64,000 bases of DNA, from NCBI RefSeq assembly GCF_000524195.1, contig NW_020170404.1:52874-116873 (forward strand), in the 5' to 3' direction. The translations under genes and the position numbers were made by a program. Origin of the DNA: Echinococcus granulosus (Eukaryota > Platyhelminthes > Cestoda > Cyclophyllidea > Taeniidae). Below, piece by piece: positions 1-12,127 of the stretch. Each line of letters starts with the position of its first letter. Within the stretch, counting starts at the first letter, position 1. The notes beneath the pieces were generated by a model, which saw only the letters and a program-made list of their open reading frames with translations, did no database searches and was not told the origin of the DNA.

Positions 1-915
1 TCCGCAATATGGCGACGTTGAAGGACGTTGCGATGCAACTGAAATCCATTACTAGCATCCAGAAGATTACGTCTTCCATGAAAATGGTTGCTTCAGCCAA
101 GTTTGCCAAGGCCGAGCGCGAGTTGAGGTTGGCTGTTCCCTACGGTACTAGTGCTGCTGCCTTTTACGAGAAAACGGGCATTGTGGCGCAGCAGAAAGAG
201 GACCACCCGCCCGTTAAAAATCACCTTGTGATTGCGATCACTTCCGATCGTGGTCTTTGTGGAGCTGTCAACAGCACTATTGGAAAGGTAGTGTCGCTCT
301 CCTTTTGATTTTCTTAATTTCTCTCAAAAAGTAGACGAAATTGAAGTTTTTGCCCTTCAGCTTTTACGTGAAATGCTCTCGCACCCTCCCGCCGGTGAAG
401 ATATAAAACTGGTTCTTATCGGTGACAAAGCTCGTGCCTTCCTCACCCGTCAGTTTTCGGAGCACTTCCTCATGTCCTTCACTGAGGTCGGGAAGAGGCC
501 TCCAACTTTTGAAGATGCCTCGCTGATCACACAAGCTCTGCTCGACTGCGATTTCAAGTTTGACAAAGCTACGTTATTTTACAACAAGTTTAAGTCGGTA
601 GTTTCCTACACCCCCATCGATCAACCCATCTTTAACCTCGAGCAACTGCAACATGCTCCATCGCTTGCGCTCTACGATTCCGTGGATGATGAGGCGCTTC
701 GTAGCTACAACGAATTTCTCCTTTCGTCCTTCATCTTCTACGCTTTGAAAGAGGCCGCTGCGAGTGAGCACTCGTCCAGAATGACTGCCATGCAATCGGC
801 TACAAAGAATGCCAGTGAAATGATCGATGAGTTGACCCTTGCCTTGAACAGGACTCGTCAGGCTGTCATCACGAAGGAGCTGATCGAAATTATCTCCGGT
901 GCCGCCGCTGTCTAG
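1..915 (+). CDS. ATP5F1C: ATP synthase F1 subunit gamma, mitochondrial (5' partial)
   Basis: Gamma subunit of mitochondrial F1-ATP synthase, the central shaft that couples proton flow through Fo to ATP synthesis in the matrix. Exons are 1-287 and 361-915, joined across a 73-base GT-AG intron in phase 0. The reading frame is already open at base 3, and Arg-Asn precedes Met at base 9, as in the human precursor around its processing site. The mitochondrial targeting peptide therefore probably lies upstream of the window. Family signatures seen: [37 protein letters not shown], the [16 protein letters not shown] stretch, and the conserved C-terminal helix [20 protein letters not shown]. The shown part is 277 residues, close to full mature length. 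Normal stop TAG at 913-915. The next gene, GPCPD1, is convergent. Confidence 0.96.
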
Positions 916-1619
916 TAACTTTATCTCTTTCACCCAAGTCTGTATTGACATCCTCTCTCATTGTGAGGCGTCCGTGGGTTTTATCTATTTTGTGAAGTGA
1001 GTAGCACTAAAATCAGGTTAGTAAGCACTCTGTGTTCTCATTTGTACGTGCACCTTGGGTCACGTTGTTTGATCAGTTGTATTTTATCGTGTCCCCAGTG
1101 AGGAACGCCTTAATGAATCCGCTTAATCGGCTGAATTAGTGAAAACAGTCTCACTACGCTCTTCATACCACTACTAGTAATTTATCCTAGATGTGATACG
1201 ACTGCCACCGGGGTTTTCACGTAGGTTGAAGTATTTCTTGCATCCTGCAAGCAGGGGCCGAACACCAGTGATTGTCAGGTGGGTATGATGGGTCAGTGGC
1301 AGTTTTTAAGTCAAACGTCGGTCCATGGTCCGTAAAGTGATGGAACCAATGGAGTGTATCAAATAGTCTTGGATTACCAAATGCACCATTGGCATTCTCT
1401 CTGGTACGTCATTCCGACGCCTTATCGTTATGCTCCAGATGTAAATTGAATTATGCCGATCACATAGTAGTTACTTATTTCTTCCACTAATCTTTACATT
1501 CATAAATTACGTTTAAGATAGTTGTACTACCTACAAAAAAATCAAGTTACATGAAGATAGGAGAAGAAAAAAGGGGAGGGTTCGCGTGTGATTGGTTAAT
1601 TGGGGAAAAAGATCATCGT
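916..1619. other. Convergent intergenic stretch between ATP5F1C and GPCPD1
   Basis: This stretch should hold the 3' untranslated regions of both genes. I saw no canonical AATAAA for ATP5F1C and no coding signal on either strand. Confidence 0.5.
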
Positions 1620-4600
1620 TCACCAAGCATTTCGATGTACGTCGTCGATACAGATTCCAGTAAGTCCTAGTTCGGCAGCACGACGCTTGAAAGTTGGCGT
1701 AGAGACGCAGGCACCAAAGGGGATGCAGGCAAGACGGAAGGCGGCCATGCGATGAGCGAGCCCGGCGCCCTCCGCCGTTGCCGTTTCGAAAGGCTTGCCG
1801 GGAATCACTACCCCGTCCATTCCGATCAAGTGCGCCCATTCAACTACAGCCGCTGCGTTGCGATGCCTTGGATCTAGTAAATGCGGTGGTGGTGGCAGTC
1901 GCGTGGACGAGTGCGATGGAGGTATTGCTTTGGTGTAGACCGATAACGGCTGCTCGCAGCCCGCACGAGAGATGAAGAGCACCGGGAAGGTGGTCTGTTT
2001 GAGACGGAGAGCGAGGCAGAGGTCGGCATTGAATGTACTCAACACAATCTCCCTCCCGTTGCCCTGGGTCTGTAGGCTCTGTTGAACAAATGCACACCAG
2101 CACGAGTCAATCACTGGGAGGAGTTAGTGAGCAGGTGTTGAAATGGGGTACCAGGTTATGCTAGGGTAACTAGGAGCACATCTAATGCCGACATGCCTTC
2201 TGATGCATTTGTATAAACAATGGCGTACATTTTACAACCCCTTCAAGTTACAACCGTCTTTTGCAATGACTTCTATCAAAAGTCACTAGCTATATTTTCT
2301 TACCCGAATGACATTATCGGCGAATTGGTTGATGGAGTAGAAGTATCTGCTAGGGTGTCCAAACTCATCCAGGGCCTGCCTGTCCACGCCCATCTCATGG
2401 ACTAGTTTGAAAGCCATGTTTGGCGTATCCTGGGGGTACTTTAGCTCCACATCTAGCGCCAACCGCGTTGGCACTGTAGCCAGCACCTGGGAGAAGAAAG
2501 GCAGGTACTCCGCCTGCTGAGTGCCGCGTCGCAGAGGTATCAGACAACTGTTCGATACCTCCCCTCCGTTCTTGACCTCGGACTTCGCATTCTCTACCGC
2601 TGCCTCGTATTCATGGGTTGATTTTTCACATGTCTTGCTGTGCAAGCCCCACTTCAAGTCCTGTAGCTCGTTCAAAAAGAAGGTGGGAATGAGATTGGGC
2701 ATTTTCTTGTTGCAGATGCCTGATTCTGAAAAAGAGGAAAGACTAAGGCCCTAACAGAATAGACTCCCACATTCCATAAACCGATTGAGGGGCACAAAGG
2801 CCAAGGTAACACCAAAAAACCGGTCAGTCAGACAAGCGGACGGAAAAGCGCATGCACATGGACAAGAGGAACTCACCACCAAAGACATCAACTTCGTATT
2901 TAGGACAGCCACAGGGTCGAATGCGATCACTACGCTTCGTAACAATGTTGAAACTGTGGTAGATCACGAGGTCATTGGAGTCACGCAGAGGCTGCACATC
3001 GAGCTCCACCATGGGCACATTGAGTTCTGCGGCCTTATTGAAACTGAGAAGAGTGTTCTCTGGCCACTGCTCGTCGGCCGGTGTCTCCGGCTTCTCAGCA
3101 CCCATCCCGCGGTGGCCTACACACAACAACGACGCTTCGTCCAACCCCACTGCAGGGTCCACTGGTCGCAGGGTGAAGCCACGAGCCGAGTTTTTCTTGA
3201 AGCTGTGGCCTTCATTTGTTTCCAAGGGCAGGGTGGGTCTAATCGTCAGGTAGTAGACTGGACAAGACAGAGAGAGAATTCGTCACATTTTATATAACCA
3301 AGTTCCAAACACGGATCGCCAAATTACCATGACTGCCTCCATGAGCCCTTTACTCTCCGCGGTTTCGATTACCTGTTTGACTCTATGGCATTCCGTCCCG
3401 GTTCTTCTTTATGTTAACGATAAATCTCGATTCTACACTGGTACATTTTCGAGGACTCCTCTGTGGCGCTAGAGGGTATCGTAGAGGCAAACGAACCCCT
3501 CTTAGTGCAGGACTTAAAAAGGATTTGAATAGGTAGGGAGCGACGAAGCAAATTTATCAATTCAAATACAGATAGATTCTCGGCACCTGCCTCTAATAGG
3601 TGACAATGACTATTAGCTACAAGGCTACCACATAAAACACTATGCTTCTTCTCAACCCCACCCAAGTTCTTTTTTTCCCTTTCCAAGGGAATAAAACTAT
3701 CTACCTAATGACCAAAGAGCTGATAGATGTGAGGAAAACTCAAAAGCACCAGTTACGCCAAATCGTAATAAGCTGGTACAGAGCACGTCAAGCTACGGCA
3801 ATGCCAGTTAACGAAGCTTATCAAAAGTTCATCAAATACGACTGGCGCTCTATTCTGGAATGCATGAGGGGTGCCAAAAATAACTTTCTGCTATTTGGAT
3901 CGGCTAGATGGGATCCATGATGCACAAAGTGACGAGTTCGAACAGAACATGGATAAGGAATTATAAACTGAATGTCGGACAGCAGCACATTTCACACTGA
4001 CACAGATCTGACCTCAGCATTTACTCCTCAAAAAGGTCGTCTCGTCATGCGACTGAAGCATCGGAACAAAATTTGCCTCTAGAACATTGGCTCATGAAAG
4101 TGATGTAAACATGGGGAACTAAAAGGCTCCCTAGAATAAGATATACACTTAATCAGAAAATGTGACAAGTATCGTACCAGAACAATGTTGGAATTTATCT
4201 GTCAAAATCAACTTTTTGGTGTGTAAAAGTGATTTTCTACTGCGTTGGAATTCATATCTTTTTAGATGTGAATTCAACTCTTCCCAAGTGTTCACCCAAT
4301 CTCAAAAGAAGGTTACAAATCTTCTGGGGAAAAGGCAATGATCTGCTTTGTCTTTGAACATCAATTGACTCCAAACAACTGCAAGTAAGTAAAATCCCTT
4401 CATGACTGTTGTCATTAAACATCAATGCCTTCTCATTTGACTCACGTATCTGCAAAATAGGCGTATTTCCATCACTTGAAAACGACAGAACACCTAAAAA
4501 TAACTTTTGTTGACAGCCATTTTGCTATGTGCTGAGTTCCAAAATCCGAAGGAACAGGAATAATGAATTCGGACGTCAGAGTTAGTCGGTGACCCAAAAG

Positions 4601-7600
4601 GGGGTAAGTGTCGACGCCTGCCTCGAGTACTTTAGGTTCACCAGACTAAATGATATCTCCAAGATAAGTGTGAGGCGATAAAAATGGTCGCATTCTTTGG
4701 TTAATCGATGCAATATTCCGTGTTTACTATATAAACCAGATGTTTTTTTTCATGTCATTCATTGCTTTGGTGGCGACGTTGAACGGACTTTTGTTTGAGA
4801 TGTCTGAGACAAATGAGACATCATAGGCATATGGTGGAAGAGAGGAATGATAAGAATGAGCCAGTATCTTCACCACTTTCACCCCAAAATTCGGGTTTTC
4901 CCACGGGCCGACTTTGCATTTTGAGATCGTGCTTTGTCTTCTAAGGTGAAATGTTCTGAGTGATTCACTAGTTCTGACGACTTCTCAAAAAGGTCCTTCT
5001 TTGACACTCTTGAGATATATCGAATAAATCGGTCTCAGCCTTGCCTAACTAGTCATCAATATACAAATGGTATTTTACGTGCCTCCAAATCTTACAAGTT
5101 ACTGCAGCGAGTCATACCAAAAACCATGGAAACTTTTCGCAATTTGATAAACAGATCCATTTTAGGAATTTGTGCATAAGTATTCATAAGGTGAAAGTAA
5201 TTCCTTCACAAGGTCTGCTTTAAAGACAGGCATTTACTGTTTTGACTTCACTGAAGAGATTCACCACTAAAATAAGGTCATTATTAGTGACAAAGAGCAG
5301 TGACCAAGAGGCAGTTGTACCATTTCCTCTTATTTACTTAGCAATGCCAAAATACCGCTAAGGTAATGACAGTAAACCTAAACTCGACCTGGCATTTTAC
5401 TGATGTGACCGGTCATCAGGAAATCAATAAGTAATCAAGGGAAGCGCAACATAACTGACCGCACCGACGGCCCTTGTAGACGGAGAAGCGCGTTTTTGAA
5501 GTAGGGACATGAGATGACCTCGTGAGAACGAACATGTTTAAACACTAACATACGAACTTGAATTTAGTTTAGAAAAAGCATTTTTGAACTTGCAAATGTT
5601 TTGTCACTTGTCCTAAAATCATTTAATTCGTTCGATTAGTTACTTAAAATCCGCAGTGTTTGCGCCTGTCTTCATGGTTTTAAAATAATTTCTGAATCCA
5701 ATTAATTAGCAGCATCTCAATACAGTGTGATCACTGTCTCATATCTAGCTAAGATTTCTAAATGACAAGGCCATGACTGGTGGCTTTTCACTAAACCCGT
5801 GAAGGAGCCCTCTGCTGCGCAATCTGGTCATGCGTCATGTTTTCGAATTCCCCTAAGTCGTAATTTATCGTAAAGGTGTATGCTTAATGATGAGAACCTC
5901 AATAACTTTCGCTGTCCATGCAGGCATACATGCGCCTCGATCTGCGTTTATCAAAAGAGGATGAACTTATACCCATCGAGAGAGGCTTATGACAAAACCA
6001 TTTCAAAGTGATAATAAACATACCATCAAGTTCTCCTCCACCAGAGTCGATGTTGACGGTTTCGGAGCCTGCTTCAGTAGCAATGTTTGTTGGGCACACA
6101 AATTTGGCAACCATGGGCACCGAAACGTTGGATGGATCCTCCGAGAGGTTCACCTCAATTGTCTAAAAGGGGAAGAAAAGGCATTTGCAGGGCTCAAATG
6201 TAGTGCGTAATATTTTTTTTCCAAGGAGTCCAATACATTGATAAACAAAATATCAGTTAATTTTTGTAACCTCAAAAAACCTTCTTAAAAAAATTCCTAC
6301 AGAAATGACATTAAGAATCTTATGTATCTCTAAATCATACAACTCTATACCTTGGCGCGACTCATCCTATTATTACCACTTAAACTTTGGGCGTTTTGAA
6401 GGAAAGCTATTGCAGATTCACACACTTTGGACAAATCCAGTTCGCCGTTAAAATTAAAACTTGGAGAAGACTTCTATTTATTAGTTACACAGGGAAGGAA
6501 GAACTGCAGTCATAGTTGCGTTTAAAAAGGATAAGCACGATAAATAATATCCCTTATCTCAGGTCTATGACGTCCCCTACTTCAACGTGTTTGCAGTTAA
6601 CTACTAACCCAAAGGTGTCACAAAATGATGTCTTTGCCATGGGTCACGTATTTCCTAACCGTGATGCAATATGAAAAATCTCGCAGCAGAAGCTGAGTCG
6701 ATCAAAAGCATGATTTTCGTGTTCATGTCCCGTCACAGGTTCAGACAAATTAATGCTTCCATTGAAATGTTTAGAATCTCTCGAGGAATTTCTATAACTT
6801 TAATTCATTTAAAGACAGCTTAATGAGGCAACAGTGAGGCGGATCCGGTTGATACTAAAGGGTTGATTCTGTTTAAAGTTCGATAACTACTTTATGGTAC
6901 TGCCTCATCTAGAGATAGCTTTGAGATTGGTCTTAAAAAATGCATAAATTTAAGGAATCAGGGTCGCATTAAACTATTGAAGCATCACCTGAAGCCTTCT
7001 TGTAGTCAACTTTGAAAGAGCGCCGGTTTATTTACCACACGGGTTCTTGTAAATGTGGAGGCGGTGTTCAAACCCATGGTGTAGCACACACCCATCAGTC
7101 AGGCACACCAAGGGTGGAGCAGGCCCACGTAGTTTTCTCATCAAGCAGCTTTCTCTGGGTGTATGTGTTTGTCTGTGTGTCTAATCCCCTGGGGTGTGCA
7201 CACCTGAGTCAGAAAGTCCGTATACAGACATGACTGCTACTTACGGTATTCAAAGGGGCGGCCCATCGTGCCTCAGAAAGATAATTGTCTCGTGTAATGT
7301 TACATTGTGAGGTCTCGAAGAGTCTCGTTTAGCCTATGTCTGGAACTTGAGACATGTCGGGACATTTTGAACATATAATTCCGACTATTTTTGAAAAAAT
7401 TGAGGAAAGTGCGTCCACGAAGAGGGTACAAGTGTGCGAATAAGTCTCACCAACTACTTTTACTACAGAAAACACGTGCCTTTTAAGTACCTTGATTTAT
7501 AATAACCCATTTGATTTGCATTTTGGCCTTAAGTAGTATGTATAGCAGCTTCCTTAAACGCACCAGCCCCACAGAAAACTGTTACAAATGCTCAGCACTA

Positions 7601-8298
7601 AGCAACATGTAACTACCTGTCATCAATTTCATCAAGGTGGCAGCCAATGATTTAAACAAGGATATGAAATTACCCATCTATTTATTGGAATTTCCGACGA
7701 GCATCGACAGAGAAGACCGGTTATGGTATCATTGATTTTCATTGGTACCCACTGTCTTGTTACCATTTCGCCCTCAATTCGCCAAGACGTCTCATGAGAT
7801 GGTCCCAACCTCTAAAGTACCAAATGCATTTCCTTTTAAAATGTGCAGCAAAGGTAAAACAGTTAAGCCAGTTGGGTGAGGAACGCTAATTGGGTAAATA
7901 AAAGGACGGTTTTGGTTTCAATTGAGGAGAATAGATTCGATTTCTAAAAAAAGCTGCGGAAACCATGCTTGTCTTAAATAATCATATCATAATCCCAATC
8001 TCTTGACACTATATCTCAAACACAGCAAAACTAAATTAGACGCTGATTTCAGAGACACAGGTCATGGCAACCAAGGACACCACTCAGCCTCCGTAAGTTG
8101 ATCATACTGAACATGAAACTTTGCAAGTTACTATTCAAAAACGCTCGAAAATCGTCTAACTTACCAAGAGGCAGGAAGAATTTTTCAGTAGAATGCGATC
8201 TGAGTTGGCATACACGGACTTTACCTGTAGGTAGCTGTAAAGTTGAGAGCGCAGCCCACAAAAATAAACTATAATCGCCTTTGAGTAGGGTGAAAGCG
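1620..8298 (-). CDS. GPCPD1: Glycerophosphocholine phosphodiesterase GPCPD1/GDE5 (5' and internal exons incomplete)
   Basis: GDPD-family enzyme that hydrolyses glycerophosphocholine to glycerol-3-phosphate and choline in the cytosol. Exons read on the minus strand: 8298-8225, 6162-6024, 3257-2877, 2725-2304 and 2078-1620. The last four join in consistent phase (1, 1, 0). The 8298-8225 exon resembles part of the N-terminal CBM20 starch-binding domain (AFTLLKGD...LWAALSTL). The 3257-2877 exon carries the GDPD entry, with VGHRGMG, ENTLLSFNKAAE, VELDVQ and VIYHSF; these include the catalytic His-Arg-Gly, the acidic metal ligands and the second His. Later exons give LALDVELKYPQ and REIVLSTFNADLCL and end AAELGLTGICIDDV, matching the human C-terminal part of the domain. 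The exon or exons between 8225 and 6162, and the start codon, were not found. Introns reach almost 2.8 kb. Domain identity is sure; the two upstream exons are less so. Confidence 0.9.
3258..6023 (-). other. Large GPCPD1 intron
   Basis: This lies between two exons whose phases match (GAT G | TC TAC), so it reads as a single intron. Short open frames on both strands lack splice support. One minus-strand stretch near 3340-3400 resembles a piece of human GPCPD1 (TAESKGL) but does not fit the reading phase. Confidence 0.5.
6163..8224 (-). other. GPCPD1 intronic sequence that should hide further exons
   Basis: The end of the CBM20 domain and the linker should be encoded here, because the 8225 exon ends in phase 1 and the 6162 exon starts in phase 0. 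I could not find an exon with acceptable splice sites and homology. The sequence is AT-rich with no other recognisable feature. Confidence 0.4.
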
Positions 8299-9625
8299 CT
8301 GTCGATAACACAGAAGGAAGGTGATTCATGCTTCAAAAAGTAATTTGGAAAGAAAATAAATCCAAAAACAGCTTGAAAGTGCACATGCAACATGTGTAGC
8401 CCAATCAACCAAATTTTTAAAGCTTAAAAGAATCATATCATCCACTATAGCCACATCCTATTCCCAAATAAAATTAGTATTAAAACACCCAATAAGCAGA
8501 CTGCATCCAAACTAACAATAAAAATGTGTTCCTTTTGATCAAACCTAGCAAAAAAAACAAACAGTCTGCAGCGTCAAAACTCGAAAATGATGTCGAAAGT
8601 GATTGAGATTCTAAAAATGTGCTCAATGCTACATAATTTTAAGGACTTATATCTCGGGGACCAAATTGTCATCCATCTCCATGCTTACCTAAACCTCCTT
8701 TGCCCCATAACTAAAACAATAATTCTTAATGTAGCTGGCATAGACCTGAAAGTATATCTGCCGTATAAGACGAAACATAGGCCTTTAGTCTGATGCACAA
8801 TACTCACCCCCGAACCACAAAGTGCTGTCAGTTGTTTGCACTGATATCAAAAGCCACTTAGTAGCATTAAACGCATTTCAAGGTGAACATATTTTAATTC
8901 TGAAATTTTTAGTGGTAGCTAGCAATTTTGCTTTTAGCAGCCTAAATAGATGCATCTGATTATTGAATTAAATCGTGTCATTTGTAAGCGAGTTTTTGGC
9001 AACTCTCTTTTCAATGTATGCAGTAAACACTATTTTGCAACTAACTTGACTTTAAAAATGAAAACTAAAGCGTTATATATTACTGCTACTCAAATTGTAA
9101 TCAAAATAGAGCTATATTTAGCTATTTTCTCGGTGGAGGTGTATACAACGCATCTGAGATCGCCGAACGTGTGGCACCCCACCTTGAAGTTTTTAACGTG
9201 TATTTTAATCCAAGTGCCAGAATTGCTACTCAGGGTCTGACTACTTGGGGACTGATTTCATAAAGAAATTAGCCCTTTTTGGGACCGTATAAAGTCAATC
9301 CAGCATGAATTTCCACTGGTAACTTACGGAAAGTTTGTGAGGGATGAGCACGACAGCGAGTCTTACAGTCAAGAGGAGGCACTACCCAAGAGGTCTAGGA
9401 AGCCCATATAGCTAGACACAGCCACGCAAAGTCACATCACTGGGACACCACCATACACTAAAGCTAACTAGGTCATCCCTAAAGTGGATGAATGCTCCCG
9501 CAGGAAAATGGGAAGACGGAAGATTAAATCAAAAATAGTCAATATACATAACACAAACGTACATAGTGGGAGTTCAAGGAATAGAGATGATCGAGGATAA
9601 AAGGTTGCTAGAGTGCTACATTTTC
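8299..9625. other. Upstream of the GPCPD1 CBM20 exon; no gene recognised
   Basis: This should include the 5' part of GPCPD1 and the 3' untranslated region of the zinc-finger gene. A GC-richer piece at about 9340-9490 (GGCACTACCC..AGGTCTAGGAAGCCC) looks weakly like the short repeat clustered at 39-45 kb, but is too diverged to be sure. Confidence 0.35.
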
Positions 9626-11835
9626 CTACACCTGGGAACCATCACCTTTGGGTACTACGACAACGGGCTGCTGTCCACCTTGCCAAGCGTTGGCAAGGTT
9701 ACGTAGCACCGACTGGATACCTACTATCTCCTCTGCTGGTGCGGCCTCCGCAATCTGCTGGATGTCCTGCAGCGCTGGCGACAGAACCCCCTCATCCTCA
9801 TCCTCTTCCTCTCCCTCCTCCGCTTCCACTTCCGGCGCTTCACCATCCAGTCTCTGATGAATTTGCTGTTGGCAACAAATGTCCACCAGGGACTCCAATT
9901 TCGCCCCAGTCGGCAAGGTGGACGTGGAGGAGGGTAGGAGCGGTGATGATGGTAGTAGCGACTGTGCTTGAACACTTTTTAATTCCTCAGTAGAATTGAG
10001 GCTCGACCTCTCCAGACGCTTTTTCCGACGAAAGCGCATGTTGATGATGTCTCGTGTGGTGCAGATTTTACCGTACTTCTCTGTAAAGATGAAAATTTGA
10101 ATTGCAGGTTACGCGAACTTACGCATACATACAACTCCATTAAACTAGTGAGATAGGATGCTAGCAATGTGTTACGTCGGAGTTTGGTTATCATTTCCGA
10201 TTCTGTGAATAAGGCTGTTTGTGGTAACCTTATAAAAACGTGATTGGAAATCAAATTAATTCAAAACATCAGATCGCCAATCACCTCAACCTGAGTACCT
10301 ACCTCTGAAAAACACTTTAAATCGCAATATCGTCCGACAAGGTGGTGAGGACTGTAATCAAGAAGATAAAATAAACCAACCATAAAATGATTTCAGGAAC
10401 TAAAAGAGGCTAGCAATATACTTCCGCCACCCACAAATGTCATGAATGGACACAATAATGCACTAATACCGCTTTATATCAAAAAATTTGATTTCAGCGT
10501 ATTCCATAGAACAAAATGTTTCCATTTCGATAGCCAAGCACCAACTTTAAAATAAGCTGAAATAAGTTACAACATCGTATTAAATCAGGTAGCAACCAGT
10601 ATCATTTATCATGAAATTCAGACTAATGCAGAATGTACAACACATGCCTCCTACCTTTATTTAATTCCATAGAGGTTCAAATCAGTGCGTTAAAGTTCAC
10701 CCACTCACAGAGAGGAAAAAGTTTTTTGAACCTTATTAGTCTGTCGGATTACAGCCTCCCACATTATCGACAAATGCAAAACCCAACTATTAAAAAAAAC
10801 GAACCCTTAATATGGTGTTTCAGCTCTCCCATATTGGGATTGAAGGCAAGAATCTGCTCAATCTCCGCTGTCTCCGCTGGCGTGAGCCGTCGATTGTGTG
10901 GATAGAGCATTGCGGACTCAGGATCCACGGGATGACAATGTCGCATGTCGTAGCTGACGATCCGCAATCGGCCCTCGCAGTACTTCACCGAGAAGCAACT
11001 ACCACAACCAATCTTCGTCGTGTGTTGGTTGCGCCGTCGAATCGGCTCACTGCGACGCGATCCGTAATGCACGCAGACATACCGCAACTTCTTGTACTTG
11101 CATAGCGCCTCCTGTCGACCCCCTGTGTTACCAAAAAGACCACTGGAGTACTTTATGTACACAGATCCCGTTGTCTTCTCGAACTGCTTTAGTCGATTGG
11201 TAAATTCCACATAGGAGCCGGCAGACATTGTAGGAAAAGCCTCGCGAAAACTATCACTGCAGTCTATAAAGGCTAAAAAGGCAGACTTATCAAAGAAACG
11301 ATAAAAATGCACCTGGAAATGCAGAGGAATCAAGTTCAAGTGTAGCGGTACTCATCGGTGGAGGATGATTGTGAACCATGGAAAACTTTGCAACTTTGAA
11401 AGCACCTTTTACGCTGGTGAAATTTATCTGAGATGGACAGGGATTTTCTAGCCGTCTATATAGTTAACTTAATAAAAATGTATGGTCAGCACACTTATTG
11501 GAATGGGAGGAGCCCTGAACATGCAGAGTGCATCCATAGCATATATGATTGTACACTAAAACATCACGTCGGCTATCATCTTCTCGATATCGCTTCGATC
11601 GTTTGATAGTATAGACATAGCCTGTCTCCTGAACCCAAGGTTATCAGTAAAGCAAGGAAACCTCAGTAAAATTTTTTAAAGCCACTCTGAGGGATTCGAA
11701 GGAAGGGAATTCCAATAACTGAAAGGATTCCAAGAACTGTTGAGTGGTATCATAATACTCCGACGGGGTTTCGTAAGAACCGTTCTGAGTCAACTTCCAC
11801 GGGACTTCCCTAAACTGATCATTTACAGAATCCAT
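9626..11835 (-). CDS. FAR1/ZSWIM3-type zinc-finger protein, probably Mutator-transposase derived
   Basis: Predicted DNA-binding protein. Exons on the minus strand are 11835-11662 (uncertain), 11312-10805 and 10080-9626. The last two join in phase 1 as KHHIK-E-KYGKICTTRDI. From Met at 11228 there are about 292 residues; with the upstream exon about 378. The core has the layout of a FAR1/WRKY-GCM1 zinc finger: SYVEFTNRLKQFEKTTGS, then YVCVHYG, GCGSCFSV, LRIVSYDMRHCHPVD (C-C-H-H ligands), then LTPAETAEIEQIL and a GELKHHIKEKYGKICTTRDI segment typical of the region just before the transposase core in MULE-related proteins. The 3' exon then turns basic (MRFRRKKR) and acidic (a Glu/Asp run at about 9790-9840) and stops. 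No DDE transposase core or SWIM finger follows, so it looks domesticated or truncated. The donor at 10804 is GTTCGT, which is weak, but phase and motif continuity support it. Confidence 0.7.
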
Positions 11836-12127
11836 GCACAGAAGTGGTTAGCTATCCCTCATTCAATAACTAACGTTAATGCCACACATCACGACCTAAG
11901 CCAATAGCGAAAAAAAAGACAACCTTGGATAAAGCAATGCCTCATTTGTGGTAATTTTTAAGTAAAATTTCCCATCAATATTTGCTCAAACATCTCAAAC
12001 ATTTCCGCCTAAAATTATTAAGAAAACAACGCTTTTATAAGCAAGTTTTTTTGCAGTTTACTACCTCTCCGTTGATGCTAATGATGAACCCCGTGAGCCC
12101 AAGTGGGCTGCGTATAAACATTTCTGA
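11836..12127. promoter_or_regulatory. Divergent promoter interval between the zinc-finger gene and RFC4
   Basis: The two genes run away from each other from this roughly 300-base interval, so it probably holds both promoters. I saw no clear TATA box or other motif. The RFC4 5' untranslated sequence probably lies at its right end. Confidence 0.45.

Noticed and set aside
3330..3400. Minus-strand peptide TAESKGLMEAVM as a GPCPD1 exon
   Set aside because: It resembles a piece of human GPCPD1, but its phase does not fit the 3257 exon, whereas the exon at 6024 fits directly.
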